From Nicotiana tabacum (lineage: Eukaryota; Streptophyta; Magnoliopsida; Solanales; Solanaceae), in contig NC_134096.1 in assembly GCF_000715075.1 (NCBI RefSeq), positions 67,833,026-67,897,025 on the forward strand: a stretch of DNA of 64,000 nucleotides, in the 5' to 3' direction. Numbering within the stretch: position 1 is the stretch's first letter; every line of letters begins with the position of its first letter. Shown piece after piece: positions 23,731 through 36,420 of the stretch. A program made the translations under genes and the position numbers. Below the pieces are notes generated by a model, which had not been told where the DNA came from, searched no databases, and saw only the letters and a list, made by a program, of their open reading frames with translations.

Positions 23731-26036
23731 TTCCTAATTAACGTCCAATTTGCAAAAAATAAATAAATCAAAGGACTATTATAATAGCATGAGCACACAA
23801 GAGACATTGGATGCCTTTAACTAAAATTAACTTATTGAATTAAGATTCTCTACCACAGTTATATCAACATATATGGAAATGGATAAAACTAAGAAATAAT
23901 ATAATACTATTTAGGTATTTTTTGTGATATATAGACACATATGTAGATGGGTAGAAAGCAAACAAAATATTTTGATTTAGACAATTTATATGAACCGTGA
24001 ACAAGAGCAGATTTATAGAACAAAAGGGTAATTAATATTTTATAATAGTTTCAAGTTTAACTAAGATCCTTTCAAACGTGGATGTGGTAGAAATAATTTT
24101 AAAAACAGATTCAGGATTAAGGCTGCAAATTTTCTTAAAAGCGAAAAGTATTGCTAGTATTTTCATACAACATTAAAAAACTCATCGTCAATATTCATGA
24201 CAGAGGCTCTAATATTATTTTCAATTTTAAGTAGTCTAACACATATTACTATTGACTACTCCTCAATATTTTTACTTCCTGCCTTTTATCATTTTTGGGT
24301 CTTTTTTTCCGTTTGAGAGGAACACGACTACTTCTCAAGCCTTTGGTTCGCTTAGTCCTTACTTGCAAATAATAAAAATGGTCAATAGCTTGTTCACAAA
24401 TATATGAATTCTTCTGAAATTTTCATCTTTCACATATTGATCAATGAGACATGAGATAATTTTTTCTAGGCTTTTTTCTTGTCAAATCTATTTGATTTCT
24501 TCTGTCGCTTCTTCATCAGAATTATTTCTTCCAATTATACGTTATATGTTATACAAGAGTCAGCTTTCGTCCCATCACTATAATTGCTAAGAATTTTTAA
24601 CTCATTCTTCTCCATGAACACACCATATACTGAGTTTCTTTGATTCAGAGTTACCATGCTAACCATTTACATAATAATTAAAAGAAGATATTATAATTTT
24701 TTTTTATAGAAGTTACATCTAGAAATTACAGCAACAACAGTTAATTCAGGCTACAGAGGAGACGGAAAAATACAAATTCAAAGTATTGTAATATGAAGAC
24801 GTGAAAATTTTAACTTGATCACATGCTTACACATCTCCAAATCATAACCATTTTAATTATAAGCGACGATTCAAAAACTAATCAAGGTGCAAATATAATA
24901 AATCAACGGGAAAAACAAAATCAAGGAACTTACAACAAAACTTTGCCAGAGATAAATATCGGATAGGAATCAGAATGGGGAATAGTTGGATGGAATGGTA
25001 GTGTCACTGGTTTTCTAATAGATAACAAATTTGGGGGAAAACTATGAATAACAGAGACTAATTCAAAAACATAAAGAATTGACTGAAAGAGAGTTCACAT
25101 CTCATACCTGTTGCTTTAATAGAGAAGAATGTCGATTGGCAGAAAATTTCCATGGGGTTGTGATTTTTAAAGAGAAAAAAATTCTTGGAGACAATAATCC
25201 TTGGACGAAGCTTTCTTCACAACAGGCGTATTTGGCCGACGCTGCGTCTGCTTAATGAGAAGAGAGCTTATTGTAGTTTTTTAAAAATATATTAAAAGAG
25301 GGGTAGTTTTGTATAATTTTATAAGATGGAGGGTAATTTAGTAATTTAATTTTTACTTAAAGAGCTTCATGCTTTAAATATATTGTAGATAAAAGATACT
25401 TTTACATGCTATAAACATTTCTTTCCCAATTACATCGCAAGGCTTTAATAAGGCAACCAAATTTCTTCCGAGCTCCAAAGCCAGCCCATCGAGAATGGAC
25501 TTTCAGTTTTCATTCCCTAAATTTTTTTACCCGCATTCTATTTGGTCGTCCTATTTAATTAATACCCATTTTATTTAAAAAAATTTAATTAGTACTCAAA
25601 GTATAGACAACTTGAGACCTTTCCTTTTCTTCTCCTCCTCCTCCCCCTTCTTCTTCTTTTTCTTCTTTTTCATCTCCTCCTCCTCCTCCTTCTTCTTCCT
25701 TTGTGAAATTAAAACAAAGATGATGGTATATTTACATGATGTTTCTGAGCAGGTTTAAGGTAATTTATGGTATTTTACAGTAGTAAACTGATGTGGCACT
25801 CCTCTTTTTGTTACTGCTTAGGGTTTCTTCTTCTTCTTCTTAGTTGCAAAATGAATTTGTTAGATTTTTTATTAGCTTGACGAATTGATGATTGGAGTTT
25901 GTTCTTTAAGATATTTAAAAGTTATATTTTTAATTTTGAGCTTATTTGGAGTAAATTTGGTGGGTGAATCGTGTGTTGGATTGTTGAAATTTGAAAAATA
26001 AATTTCTGTTTATGGGCATATTGTACTTCAGACTAA
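23731..26036. other. AT-rich intergenic DNA, nothing recognised
   Basis: No convincing coding region on either strand. A pyrimidine-rich tract lies at 25617-25705 (CTTCTT/CTCCTC repeats). Confidence 0.55.
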
Positions 26037-26168
26037 GAGCCCGTTTGGATTAGCTGGAAAAATGACTTTTAAGCATAAGCGTTTAAAAGCATTTTTAAAG
26101 TGTTGGAGCTGATTTTATAAATAAACAGTTATTTATTTGGATTGGCCACGTTGGATTATTGCAGTAAT
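26037..26168. mobile_element. MITE-like fragment left of the Copia element
   Basis: GCCCGTTTGGATTAGCTG followed by repeated CTTTTAAG/TTTAAAAGC motifs resembles hAT-type MITEs of Solanaceae as I recall them. It stops at the Copia LTR. A similar motif set reappears at 33366-33490, but whether the two were one element split by Copia is not shown. Confidence 0.4.
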
Positions 26169-27257
26169 TGTTGAGGTTTTATTTTTAAGATGTAATATTC
26201 TTAAAATGAGGGTGAATGGGAAATGGAGGGAAAATGAAATTTTGAGTAAAATTTTAAGTTTCCCCCTCTTAACAATGAGACATTGTCCCATATTGGAAGT
26301 GGAAGACATTTTTGGTGGGTATATATATAATTGCTCTTCTTGTAGCTCTTAAAGAGTTAAGAAGAAAGCAAGCCTCGCGCCGTCGTCGTCGTCGCTCGCT
26401 CGGCTCGGCTTCGGCTACGGCTACGGCTACGGCTACGGCTACGGCTACGGCTACGGCTACGGCTACGGCTACGGATTCGGATTTGGTCAAATGATTGATT
26501 GATTAATTTTTTGGACCAAATTTATTTGTTAATAGTAAATATTAACGTAAGATTATCCGTATTTGTAAACGGATATTTTCCAATCCGTGTATTGATAATT
26601 TGGCAGCCGGATAATGGTCTTCCCACCATGAAGTGCTTGCTCCACAAATATGAAGTGCTTGCTCCACAAATATGTAATGCTTGCTCCACCATGAAGGGTG
26701 GACGTTTGGTCTTGCACTCCTTCTTGGCTGCTATATATATGAGCAGCAAATGTTGAAGAAAGATACTCAACTCAACATACAATTCGCTCAACAAATTGGC
26801 TATACATTGCACTCCTTCCTCTCAGAACTTCCATACGTTTTTCTGAGTATATACTCCTTCGTTCTGCATTGTTTTTTAACTTCAAACAAAGCAACTGTAA
26901 GTGTGATTTGCTACCGAACTTTGTGTTCGCCGAAACACTGGGGTTTGAAGTACCGCTACACCAGTGTGTTATTCGTTCTATCCTGGGAGGAAATAATCCA
27001 TTACCTTGGGTACTAGGAGGGGATTAAATTCCTTAAGGAAACACTGTGAATTCAGTGGGCTCGAATTTATTATTATTGTTTCATTACGTTAACTTATATT
27101 TTGCAGAATTAATATTTACAAATACAGGAATATTGACCGGGAATAACAATCTTAAGGAATTTAATATTTATTTCTGTACTTGTGTTATTCTTATTATTCT
27201 GCAAACTAAAACCTTTGTGGTTTGTGTACTCCCGTTTTGGAGAGTTAAGCCTTCGTG
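26169..27257 (+). mobile_element. Copia 5' LTR (about 1.09 kb)
   Basis: Starts TGTTGAGGTTTTATTTT and matches 31831-32936 nearly base for base up to GGAGAGTTAAGC. The main difference is a hexanucleotide tract (26413-26472, ten GGCTAC units). Outside it I see only a handful of substitutions and single-base indels, which implies a recent insertion. The true 3' boundary is uncertain, because the repeat ends without the usual CA and no initiator-Met primer site follows. Confidence 0.85.
26396..26495 (+). repeat. Hexanucleotide tract in Copia 5' LTR
   Basis: Ten uniform GGCTAC units followed by single GGATTC and GGATTT units. The matching tract in the 3' LTR has a different composition. Confidence 0.95.
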
Positions 27258-27349
27258 GCGTTTTGTTGGATATTAAAATCTACGTGATTTTTACTCCAGT
27301 TTGAAAACGTGTATTAAACGTTTGTTTGTGTCATTCTTTTCTGAAAAAG

Positions 27350-29269
27350 ATGATGACTGAAAACGAAAACCAAGCTGTTCCGATGGCGACTGCCAACGCA
27401 ACGACAAGCCGAACACCGGCGTTGGCACCGGCAGAAAAACCCAGAAAATTTTCCGGGATTGATTTCAAACGCTGGCAGCAGAAGATGTTCTTCTACTTAA
27501 CTACGTTATGTCTACAGAAGTTCATCAAGGAAGATGTTCCTGATCTGCCGGATAAAACTCCAGATAATGAACGCTTTCTCGTGATTGAAGCGTGGAAGCA
27601 TTCTGATTTTTTATGCAAGAATTATATTCTTAGCGGACTGGATGATAATCTGTATAATGTATACAGTAGCATGGAGACATCCAAAGAATTGTGGAATGCG
27701 CTTGAAAAGAAATATAAGACTGAAGATGCCGGGATGAAGAAATTCGTTGCTGCAAAATTTCTGGACTACAAAATGATAGATAGCAAGTCTGTTATTACTC
27801 AAGTCCAGGAATTGCAAGTGATTATTCATGATCTACTTGCTGAAGGTCTTGTAATCAACGAAGCATTCCAAGTAGCAGCAATGATTGAGAAGTTGCCTCC
27901 GTTGTGGAAGGACTTCAAAAATTATTTGAAACACAAACGAAAGGAAATGTCCCTTGAAGATCTCATTGTTCGGTTGAGAATCGAAGAGGACAATAAAGCT
28001 GCTGAAAGGAGAGGCCGTGGAAATTCAACAATAATGGGAGCAAATATTGTTGAAGCTAACAAAAAGAGGAAGAAGGCTTCTGGTCCGAAATACAACCCAA
28101 GTAAGAAGCGGTTCAGTGGAAACTGCTACAACTGTGGGAAAACCGGATACAAATCTACGGAGTGTCGTGCTCCGAAGAAAGACAAGAAAAGGGGTCAAGC
28201 AAACATGGTAGTAAACCATGATGATGTTGATAACTTGTGTGCCATGCTCTCTGAATGTAACTTGGTGGGAAATCCTAAACTGTGGTGGTTTGATTCAGGA
28301 GCCACTCGCCATGTTTGTGCAGTTAGAGAGGCTTTTGCTACCTATGCTCTTGCTGAACCCGGAGAGACAGTTTATATGGGAAATGCTTCAACAGCAAAAG
28401 TTGAAGGATATGGGAAGGTATTTCTAAAAATGACTTCTGGCAAGGTCATGACTTTGAACAATGTCCTTCATGTTCCCGAAATGAGAAAGAATTTAGTCTC
28501 TACTGGACTTCTTGTTAAGCACGGTTTTAAGTGCGTTTTTGTATCCAACAAGGTTGTAATTAGTAAGAATGGAATATTTGTGGGAAAAGGTTACCTCACT
28601 GAGGGCCTTTTCAATCTAAATGTAATGGTTGTTGAAAATAATAATAATATTTCAGCTTCTTCTTACTTACTTGAGTCAAATGATTTATGGCATGTACGTT
28701 TGGGTCATGTCAATTATAAAACCTTGCGGAAAATGATTAACTTGGAAGTACTGCCCAAGTTTGAATGCGAAAAATCAAAATGTCAAATATGTGTGGAATC
28801 TAAGTATGTTAAACATCCTTATAAGTCAGTTGAAAGGAATTCAAATCCTTTAGACTTAATTCACACAGATATTTTTGACATGAAGTCAATACCATCTCAC
28901 GGTGGAAAGAAGTATTTCATAACTTTTATTGACGATGGTACTCGATATTGCTATGTTTACTTACTGAATAGTAAAGATGAAGCAATAGACGCATTCAGGC
29001 AATACAAAAATGAAGTTGAAACGCAACTTAACAAGAAAGTAAAAATGATAAGAAGTGATAGGGGTGGTGAATATGAATCTCCTTTTGAAGAAATATGTTT
29101 AGAATATGGAATTATTCATCAAACAACAGCCCCTTACACGCCCCAATCTAATGGGATTGCGGAAAGAAAGAATCGCACATTAAAGGAGATGATGAATGCG
29201 TTGTTGATAAGTTCTGGTTTGCCACAGAACTTGTGGGGGAAGCCATTCTTACGGCTAATCGAATATTAA
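27350..29269 (+). CDS. Copia gag-protease-integrase (part 1 of a frameshifted polyprotein)
   Basis: The likely start is the ATG at 27350 (or the next codon, ATG 27353); the open frame upstream is only read from a TTG. Order: a gag domain of about 250 residues; a zinc knuckle at 28124-28165 reading [14 protein letters not shown], where the ligand His of CX2CX4HX4C is Tyr (TAC 28148-28150); an aspartic protease with DSGA near 28290; a GAG-pre-integrase His-Cys region near 28690-28800; and the integrase core with HTDIF and later DRGGE. The frame then runs out at 29269, because a G run at 29235-29239 appears one base short. The protein would package and process the element's RNA and begin integration. 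The knuckle change and the frameshift should make this copy defective. Confidence 0.9.
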   Translation: MMTENENQAVPMATANATTSRTPALAPAEKPRKFSGIDFKRWQQKMFFYLTTLCLQKFIKEDVPDLPDKTPDNERFLVIEAWKHSDFLCKNYILSGLDDNLYNVYSSMETSKELWNALEKKYKTEDAGMKKFVAAKFLDYKMIDSKSVITQVQELQVIIHDLLAEGLVINEAFQVAAMIEKLPPLWKDFKNYLKHKRKEMSLEDLIVRLRIEEDNKAAERRGRGNSTIMGANIVEANKKRKKASGPKYNPSKKRFSGNCYNCGKTGYKSTECRAPKKDKKRGQANMVVNHDDVDNLCAMLSECNLVGNPKLWWFDSGATRHVCAVREAFATYALAEPGETVYMGNASTAKVEGYGKVFLKMTSGKVMTLNNVLHVPEMRKNLVSTGLLVKHGFKCVFVSNKVVISKNGIFVGKGYLTEGLFNLNVMVVENNNNISASSYLLESNDLWHVRLGHVNYKTLRKMINLEVLPKFECEKSKCQICVESKYVKHPYKSVERNSNPLDLIHTDIFDMKSIPSHGGKKYFITFIDDGTRYCYVYLLNSKDEAIDAFRQYKNEVETQLNKKVKMIRSDRGGEYESPFEEICLEYGIIHQTTAPYTPQSNGIAERKNRTLKEMMNALLISSGLPQNLWGKPFLRLIEY

Positions 29270-31275
29270 ATCGAGTGCCCCATAGCAAAACACAATCCAT
29301 TCCTTATGAACAATGGAAAGGAAGGAAGCCCAACTTGAATTATTTTAAAGTGTGGGGGTGTTTGGCAAAAGTGCAAGTTCCTAAACCCAAAAGGGTAAAG
29401 ATAGGACCGAAAACCGTTGATTGTGTTTTCATAGGATATGCGACAAATAGTAAAGCATATCGATTTCTGGTTCATAAATCAAAAAATCCCGATATTCATA
29501 ATAATACGGTTATAGAATCAGATAATGCTGAGTTTTTTGAAAATATATATCCGTATAAAAAGGAATGTGAGTCGTTCGGTGAAGGATCTAAACGACCTCG
29601 GGAAGAAACAAAAGAAAGTACATGTAATCAGGAGAATCCAAGACGTAGTAAACGTCAAAGAACGTCTACTTCATTTGGACCAGATTTTGTGACTTTCTTA
29701 TTGGAGAATGAGCCTCAAACATTTAAAGAAGCTATGACTTCTTCGGAATCATTGTTTTGGAAAGAGGCAGTCAATAGTGAAATACAATCCATATTGAACA
29801 ACCATACATGGGAATTGGTTGATCTTCCTCCTGGAAATAAACCTTTGGGTTCTAAATGGATTTTTAAGAGAAAAATCAAAGATGATGGCACTATTGATAA
29901 ATTCAAGGCAAGGCTCGTAGTCAAAGGGTATAGACAACGAGAAGGTCTAGACTACTTTGATACATACTCTCCAGTTACAAGAATTATGTCTATACGGATG
30001 TTAGTAGCATTAGCTGCAGTGTATGGTCTTGAAATTCATCAAATGGATGTTAAGACGGCCTTTTTAAATGGAGAGTTGGAGGAAGAAATTTACATGGAAC
30101 AACCTGAAGGGTTTGTGGTTCCAGGTAAAGAAAAGAAGGTATATAGACTTGTTAAGTCTCTTTACGGACTAAAACAAGCACCCAAACAATGGCATGCGAA
30201 ATTTGACCAAACAATGTTGTCAAATGGTTTTAAGATAAATGAATGTGATAAATGCGTGTACATTAAAAATGTTCCAAATCACATAGTCATTGTTTGCCTA
30301 TATGTGGATGATATGTTGATAATGAGTAATGACATTGCCAACATAAATGCTACTAAGCGTATGCTCAATAGCAAGTTTGATATGAAAGACTTGGGAGTTG
30401 CTGATTTAATTCTTGGAATTAAGATCAATAAGACTCCTCAAGGTCTGGCATTGTCACAATCTCATTATATTAAGACAGTACTTGAAAAATTCAAGCACTT
30501 GGGCTTTAAAGTTGCAAAGACTCCAATTGACGTGAATCTTGCATTAGCAAAGAACAAAGGCCAAAGCATATCACAATTGGATTATGCTCGTGTATTGGGA
30601 TGCTTAATGTATATCATGAATTGTACACGACCAGACATAGCTTGTGCTATAAGTAAACTGAGTCGATATACGAGCAATCCAGGCCAATCTCATTGGATGG
30701 CAATGAAACGAGTTTTGGGATATTTAGAACATACCCAGAACTTTGAATTGCACTACAGTAATTTCCCTGCGGTGATTGAGGGATACTGTGATGCAAATTG
30801 GATCACCGGTTCAACTGATTCTAAGTCCACGAGTGGATATGTATTCACTATTGGTGGAGGAGCGGTATCTTGGAAGTCGTCCAAACAAACATGTATTGCC
30901 CGCTCTACAATGGAGGCTGAATTCATAGCCTTAGATAAAGCCGGTGAAGAAGCTGAATGGCTCCGGAATTTCTTGGAAGACATTCCATTTTGGCCCAAAC
31001 CGTTGGCACCAATATGCATACATTGTGATAGTCAAGCGGCAATTGGAAGGGCTGGGAGCGTCATGTATAACGGTAAATCTCGTCATATACGACGAAGACA
31101 TAAAACCGTTAGGCAATTACTCTCTAGAGGAATTATCACAATTGACTATGTAAAGTCAAGTGATAATGTGTCGGATCCACTTACAAAAGGCCTAACTAGA
31201 GAGGTAGTTGAGAAATCATCAAGGGGAATGGGGCTATGGCCGAGAACAAGTCATTATGGCGGTAACTCTACCTAG
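29233..31275 (+). CDS. Copia integrase C-terminus, reverse transcriptase, RNase H (part 2)
   Basis: Continues the polyprotein in the next frame. It overlaps part 1 by 37 bases and has no credible start codon of its own, so it is the downstream half of a broken gene. It opens with the integrase C-terminal segment, then a Copia reverse transcriptase. That domain includes WIFKRK, the [10 protein letters not shown] motif and the catalytic YVDD at 30301-30312. RNase H follows, ending in the [14 protein letters not shown] and DPLTKGL motifs. It is intact to the TAG at 31273-31275. Type: Pseudoviridae-like Ty1/Copia, probably Tork-related; the lineage is inferred from overall motif style only. Confidence 0.9.
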   Translation: MGEAILTANRILNRVPHSKTQSIPYEQWKGRKPNLNYFKVWGCLAKVQVPKPKRVKIGPKTVDCVFIGYATNSKAYRFLVHKSKNPDIHNNTVIESDNAEFFENIYPYKKECESFGEGSKRPREETKESTCNQENPRRSKRQRTSTSFGPDFVTFLLENEPQTFKEAMTSSESLFWKEAVNSEIQSILNNHTWELVDLPPGNKPLGSKWIFKRKIKDDGTIDKFKARLVVKGYRQREGLDYFDTYSPVTRIMSIRMLVALAAVYGLEIHQMDVKTAFLNGELEEEIYMEQPEGFVVPGKEKKVYRLVKSLYGLKQAPKQWHAKFDQTMLSNGFKINECDKCVYIKNVPNHIVIVCLYVDDMLIMSNDIANINATKRMLNSKFDMKDLGVADLILGIKINKTPQGLALSQSHYIKTVLEKFKHLGFKVAKTPIDVNLALAKNKGQSISQLDYARVLGCLMYIMNCTRPDIACAISKLSRYTSNPGQSHWMAMKRVLGYLEHTQNFELHYSNFPAVIEGYCDANWITGSTDSKSTSGYVFTIGGGAVSWKSSKQTCIARSTMEAEFIALDKAGEEAEWLRNFLEDIPFWPKPLAPICIHCDSQAAIGRAGSVMYNGKSRHIRRRHKTVRQLLSRGIITIDYVKSSDNVSDPLTKGLTREVVEKSSRGMGLWPRTSHYGGNST

Positions 31276-31830
31276 AAGACTGGAGATCCCAAGATCTAGG
31301 TTCAAAGAGATCAAACAAAGTCATTAATGACGGTTCAACATTGTCAAATAAAATTTTAGTCCATTCTCGTGATGAGACAATGTTCAGTACCAAGGATAAA
31401 GCATTAAGGCTTTTTAATGATTTCTAAATTTGATACGGGGTATATCAAATAGTGTATCTACAGGATGACACGTTTAGGAATCACCTATTTAAGTGTGAAG
31501 TGTGAGCCGCTTCAAGGAGAACTTTGTAAGGCCAGTTCTCTACGCACTTATGAAACCAGGCGGTGTTCATGGCTGAAACGAACACAACAATGAGAACCAA
31601 AGACGGTTAAGGGTTGATTGTGTGACTTATGGTTATCTAGGTATACACCAAAGATCGACGGTTCAAAGATATCAAATCTACCGATTGACCGAGTATATCC
31701 GACATAAGTTTACTACGGAAAGTTCAAAGGGAAACCTACTTATCCAGATGCAATTAATCCTTGCTTGTAAATCACACAGTTTTTCATGCATACTTCCGTG
31801 ATATAGCCATTCCCCATTCATGTGGGGGAT
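31276..31830 (+). other. Copia 3' internal non-coding region and polypurine tract
   Basis: About 550 bp between the pol stop and the 3' LTR. It ends in a purine-rich TGTGGGGGAT at 31821-31830, the expected plus-strand primer, directly before TGTTGAGG. Confidence 0.75.
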
Positions 31831-32936
31831 TGTTGAGGTTTTATTTTTAAGATGTAATATTCTTAAAATGAGGGTGAATGGGAAATGGAGGGAAAATAAA
31901 ATTTTGAGTAAAATTTTAAGTTTCCCCTCTTAACAATGAGACATTGTCCCATATTGGAAGTGGAAGACATTTTTGGTGGGTATATATATAATTGCTCTTC
32001 TTGTAGCTCTTAAAGAGTTAAGAAGAAAGCAAGCCTCGCGCCGTCGCCGTCGTCGCTCGCTCGGCTCGGCTTCGGCTACGGCTACGGCTACGGCTTCGGC
32101 TTCGGCTTCGGCTTCGGATTCGGATTCGGATTCGGATTTGGATTTGGATTTGAATTTGGATTTGGTCAAATGATCGATTGATTGATTAATTTTTTGGACC
32201 AAATTTATTTGTTAATAGTAAATATTAACGTAAGATTATCCGTATTTGTAAACGGATATTTTCCAATCCGTGTATTGATAATTTGGCAGCCGGATAATGG
32301 TCTTCCCACCATGAAGTGCTTGCTCCACAAATATGAAGTGCTTGCTCCACAAATATGTAATGCTTGCTCCACCATGAAGGGTGGACGTTTGGTCTTGCAC
32401 TCCTTCTTGGCTGCTATATATATGAGCAGCAAATGTTGAAGAAAGATACTCAACTCAACATACAATTCGCTCAACAAATTGGCTATACATTGCACTCCTT
32501 CCTCTCAGAACTTCCATACGTTTTTCTGAGTATATACTCCTTCGTTCTGCATTATTTTTTAACTTCAAACAAAGCAACTGTAAGTGTGATTTGCTACCGA
32601 ACTTTGTGTTCGCCGAAACACTGGGGTTTGAAGTACCGCTACACCAGTGTGTTATTCGTTCTATCCTGGGAGGAAATAATCCATTACCTTGGGTACTAGG
32701 AGGGGATTAAATTCCTTAAGGAAACACTGTGAATTCAGTGGGCTCGAATTTATTATTATTGTTTCATTACGTTAACTTATATTTTGCAGAATTAATATTT
32801 ACAAATACAGGAATATTGACCGGGAATAACAATCTTAAGGAATTTAATATTTATTTCTGTACTTGTGTTATTCTTATTATTCTGCAAACTAAAACCTTTG
32901 TGGTTTGTGTACTCCCGTTTTGGAGAGTTAAGCTTA
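31831..32936 (+). mobile_element. Copia 3' LTR
   Basis: Partner of 26169-27257. Its hexamer tract (32073-32165) is a mosaic of three GGCTAC, four GGCTTC, three GGATTC and several GGATTT units. The match ends at GTTAAGC; the sequence after it is unrelated to the 5' internal region. Flanks (GTAAT left, ATAAT near the right end) give no exact TSD. Confidence 0.85.
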
Positions 32937-33365
32937 TAATTATTTATATTTATTTTGTTTCTTACAAAATGTGATACATCACATGAAATGTAAATTAACT
33001 TCCTAAATCACTTCATGAAGTTCTTTTGCTTAACTTTTAGAGATTTCTGTCTCCAAGTTAAAATATTAAAGAAAAAAGAAGAAAAAAATTTCACTGACAC
33101 AAAATAGATTGACAAAAATAAATTCTAAAAGAGAACTTGAATAGATCCTTAAGAAGAAAACAAAGCTGAACAGTTGAACGCAGATAACGCAGATATGGAG
33201 GCAGAGGTAAAGAAAATGTGGAAGAAAGAAAGAATTGAAAAGAAACATCTGAATTAGAGCTTTGTTTTGAAGGTAATTTTTGGAATTATAAAAATTTACA
33301 AGGAATAGAAAAGTAATGTACTTGGTCAAACATAGAGAGCATATAAGTCAAAAAAGAATAAATTG
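32937..33365. other. AT-rich DNA right of Copia, nothing recognised
   Basis: No gene or element signature seen. The minus-strand open frame at 33066-33329 is low-complexity Phe/Leu sequence from A-rich DNA. Confidence 0.5.
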
Positions 33366-33490
33366 GGGTTATCTTGCTGTAGCTTTTGGCTTTTTTTAAA
33401 CACTTTTTAATTTGTCAAACACTAAAAAAAGCTAAAAGAGCTTAAAAGTTAGTTTAACTAACTTAAAAGTAAATCCAAACACCCTAAAAA
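33366..33490. mobile_element. MITE-like fragment
   Basis: AGCTTTTGGCTTTTTTT, AAAAGAGCTTAAAAGTTAG and AAATCCAAACACCC resemble one end of hAT-like MITEs. The flanking duplication was not found. Confidence 0.4.
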
Positions 33491-33685
33491 GGTCTTAAGT
33501 GGATGTAAAAGTTAGCTGTACTTTAGACCAATTAAGTCTTAATGGCATCTTAAAGTGTAATTTTTGTATTTCACACTAAAAAGATCTTAAGTGCATGTAA
33601 AAATTAGCTGCACTTCAGATTAAAATAGTCTTAAGTGCATCTTAAATTGGCAAGTTCAAACGCAATTTTTTGAACTTCAGACCTG
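33490..33685. repeat. Degenerate tandem duplication of about 90 bp
   Basis: Two units beginning AAAGGTCTTAAGTGGATGTA (about 33488) and AAAGATCTTAAGTGCATGTA (about 33581), each containing TTAGCTG(T/C)ACTT. Confidence 0.7.
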
Positions 33686-34258
33686 CCAAGTTTAAAGTTG
33701 ATCTTACATCAAATAAACTTTTTAAATTTTGTGTAATACGGGAATAACTTCAATATTGACCCTAAAACTGGGTAAATATGTAAATGCCCCTTTCATTCCG
33801 CTATATTAAAGAGGTGAATGACACAATTACCCATAAAAATAAAACTATTTATCCTTATCTACTCATTTGATTTTCTACCCATCAAACTAATTACATTTCC
33901 TACCCATGGTAGTTTTTGTGGGGAATTTTCTTTTTTCTCTCCAATTCTTTTTTATTTCTATGCTTCTTTTCTTTTTTCCTTTTTTCCTTTCTTTTCTCCT
34001 TTTCTTTTTTCTCGTTTTCTTCTTTTTTTATTTTTTCTCTTTTATTTATTTATTTTTGCCCAAATCGTATTATTGTTATTTTTACTATAACTTATTTCAC
34101 ACTCAAATTTGACTCCTTTTTTATTTTTATTTCTTTTTATTTATTTTATTTATTTCTTATTCTTTCTCTAATTCCACGTGATTGCCATGCAAACCTTGAT
34201 CTCCTTCCCTACAAATATCAGTACACACTCTACCATTAGCAGTAACACAACCAGTTAT
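33686..34258. other. Pyrimidine-rich low-complexity DNA
   Basis: Strongly T/C-biased from about 33930 to 34170, giving Phe-rich reading frames in all three forward frames. No gene signal. The Tekay element is inserted at its right end. Confidence 0.7.
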
Positions 34259-35129
34259 TGTGATGACCCAAAATATCATCTTTAAATTTAATAATTAATC
34301 ATATATTCTAAGATCTCAAAAAGTACTATTTATCATTACTCGACTTGCGTGCGCAGTCCGTAACATTTTTCGGAAAATTTTTATGCGAAAAAAATAAATT
34401 AAAATGTTAAATTAGAGTTTTAAAACTCAACTGAGTTGACCTTGGTCAACATTTTTAGCAAATGGGCTCGGATCAATATTTTGACAGTTTTGGTAGGTTC
34501 GTATCGTGATTTGGGACTTGGGCGTATGCCCGGAATTAAATTCCGAGGTCCCTAGCCCGAGATATGGAATTTTGAAGAAAAATTAAAAGTTTAAACTTAA
34601 ATAGTGAACGGATGTCGAATTACATGCAAACGACCCCGGAATAGAATTTTGATGATTCCAACAGCTCCGTATGGTGATTTTGAACTTAGGAGCGTGATCG
34701 GAATTTTATTTGGAAGTCCGTAGTGAAATTAGGCTTGAAATGGCTAAAATAGGAATTTAAGTTTGGATGTTTGACTGGGGAGTTAAATTTTTTAAATCGA
34801 GGTCGGAATCCAGTTCTGAAAATTTTAACAGCTCTGTTATGTCATTTATGACTTGTGTACAAAATTTGAGGTCAATCGGACTTGATTTGATAGGTTTCGA
34901 CATCGAATGTAGAAGTTGGAAATTCTTAAGATTTATTAGGCTTGAATCTATGTGTGATTCGTGTTTTTAGTTTTGTTGGATGTGATTTGAAGACTCGACT
35001 AAGTTCGTATAATGATTTAGGACTTGTTGGTATTTTCGGACGAGGTCCCGAGTACCCCGAGTGCGATCCGAATCGAAATCGGATCAATTTTTGGACTTAA
35101 ACAAATTCTGAAATTTGCAGCTTCTGGTG

Positions 35130-35390
35130 TCATCGCACCTGCGGAGGGACTTACCGCAGGTGCGGACTCGCACAAGAGAGTTGTGGCTTGCAGAAGCGGA
35201 CGAAGGGCTGCCCAGTTGGAGCCGCATATACGACTCATGTTGCGCAGAAGCGAGAGGAAGGGGCGCAGGTGCGGGCAGGTCCGCAGGTGCGATGGAATTT
35301 TCCGCACCTGCGAAGGCGCAAATGCGATCCAAAGCTCGTAGAAGTGAAGGCAGCTGGGCTGAGCAATTTCCGCAGATGCGGTATTTCACG
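35130..35390 (+). repeat. CpG-rich decamer array, class A (Tekay 5' LTR)
   Basis: CGCACCTGCG/CGCAGGTGCG units. The copy number differs from the 3' LTR array (43325-43540), showing array turnover since insertion. Confidence 0.85.
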
Positions 35391-36261
35391 GGGAAACTTG
35401 ATGTAAGTCACATGTGATCATTGTTAATCAATTATATTGGATTATCATTGAATATTTCGAATAGATTACATGTTTTTGAGGTGAAATTAGAGGATTTGGG
35501 TCTAGGGATTTCAAAATGAGAATTTGAGATTTGGAGGCCAAGTTGATGTCGGATTTTTGTAAAAATGATATGGTTGGACTCGTAGTTGAATGGGCGTTCA
35601 TATTTCGTAACTTTTACCGGATTACGAGATGTGGGGCCCACGTGCCATTTTTGAGTTAATTTCGGATTTTATTAAAAAATATAGTATTTTTTATAGAATT
35701 GATTCTATAATTTTTGTTGATTGTATCGAATTAATTATGACTAGATACGAGTCGATCGGAATCGGAAAATCGAGGAAAAAATATACTACTTGGTTAAATT
35801 AGAGCAAGTCGAGGTAAGTGACTTGTCTAACCTTGTGTGGGGAAAATTTTTCCTAAAATTGATATTAATGTGATTATTGAAATGTGTTGGAAGTCGTTTA
35901 CACGAGGTGACGAGTGTGTATACGGGCTAAATATGAAAGATTATATTTTTAAAGTGTGTAGATAATTGTTGCGCATTTATTAAATTATTTTATCTTGTTA
36001 TATTTTTTCATCATTGATCTGAGATATATACCTTAAATTTGTTTGACATTTTCCTGCTAATTATTTTACATGTTTAGTTGATACTTGGTTTCTTTTATTC
36101 TGTGCATTATTTGAAATTGATTTTCTTTAAATTAAATATTATTAATATGAAGTATTTGACATTTTTAAATTTGGTATTGAACCAACGTATTAAAGATTTT
36201 GAAATATTATTTTGCTAAATTATTTATTTCCGGATATTTTTGTAAGATTTTTGTACTCATT

Positions 36262-36420
36262 GTGATGGAGCCGTGAGCTCTTTATTGTGGAAAATTTTTA
36301 TTGATGATTTATGTTGGCATGAGTCGTGAGCTGTTTATCATGGAAAAATATTATTGATGATTTATGTTGGCATGAGCCGTGAGCTCTTTATTGTGAAAAA
36401 TATTATTGTTGATTTACTTT
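36262..36420 (+). repeat. 53-bp triplication in Tekay LTR
   Basis: Three units containing GCCGTGAGCTCTTTATT with core starts at 36271, 36324 and 36377. The same triplication is in the 3' LTR (about 44508-44670), so it predates this insertion. Confidence 0.85.

Noticed and set aside
23731..26036. Hidden host gene with introns
   Set aside because: Sequence is AT-rich throughout, with no pair of coding-like exons bounded by consistent splice sites that I could support.
26269..26494. Ala-Thr / Ala-Val repeat protein in Copia LTR
   Set aside because: Product of the hexanucleotide tract; the matching frame in the other LTR has a different repeat composition.
26163..32945. Target-site duplication for the Copia element
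   Set aside because: GTAAT and ATAAT near the two ends differ by a base and the 3' LTR boundary is not fixed, so no TSD is claimed.
33818..34239. Phe-rich hydrophobic open frames resembling membrane proteins
   Set aside because: Low-complexity T-rich DNA open in all three forward frames.
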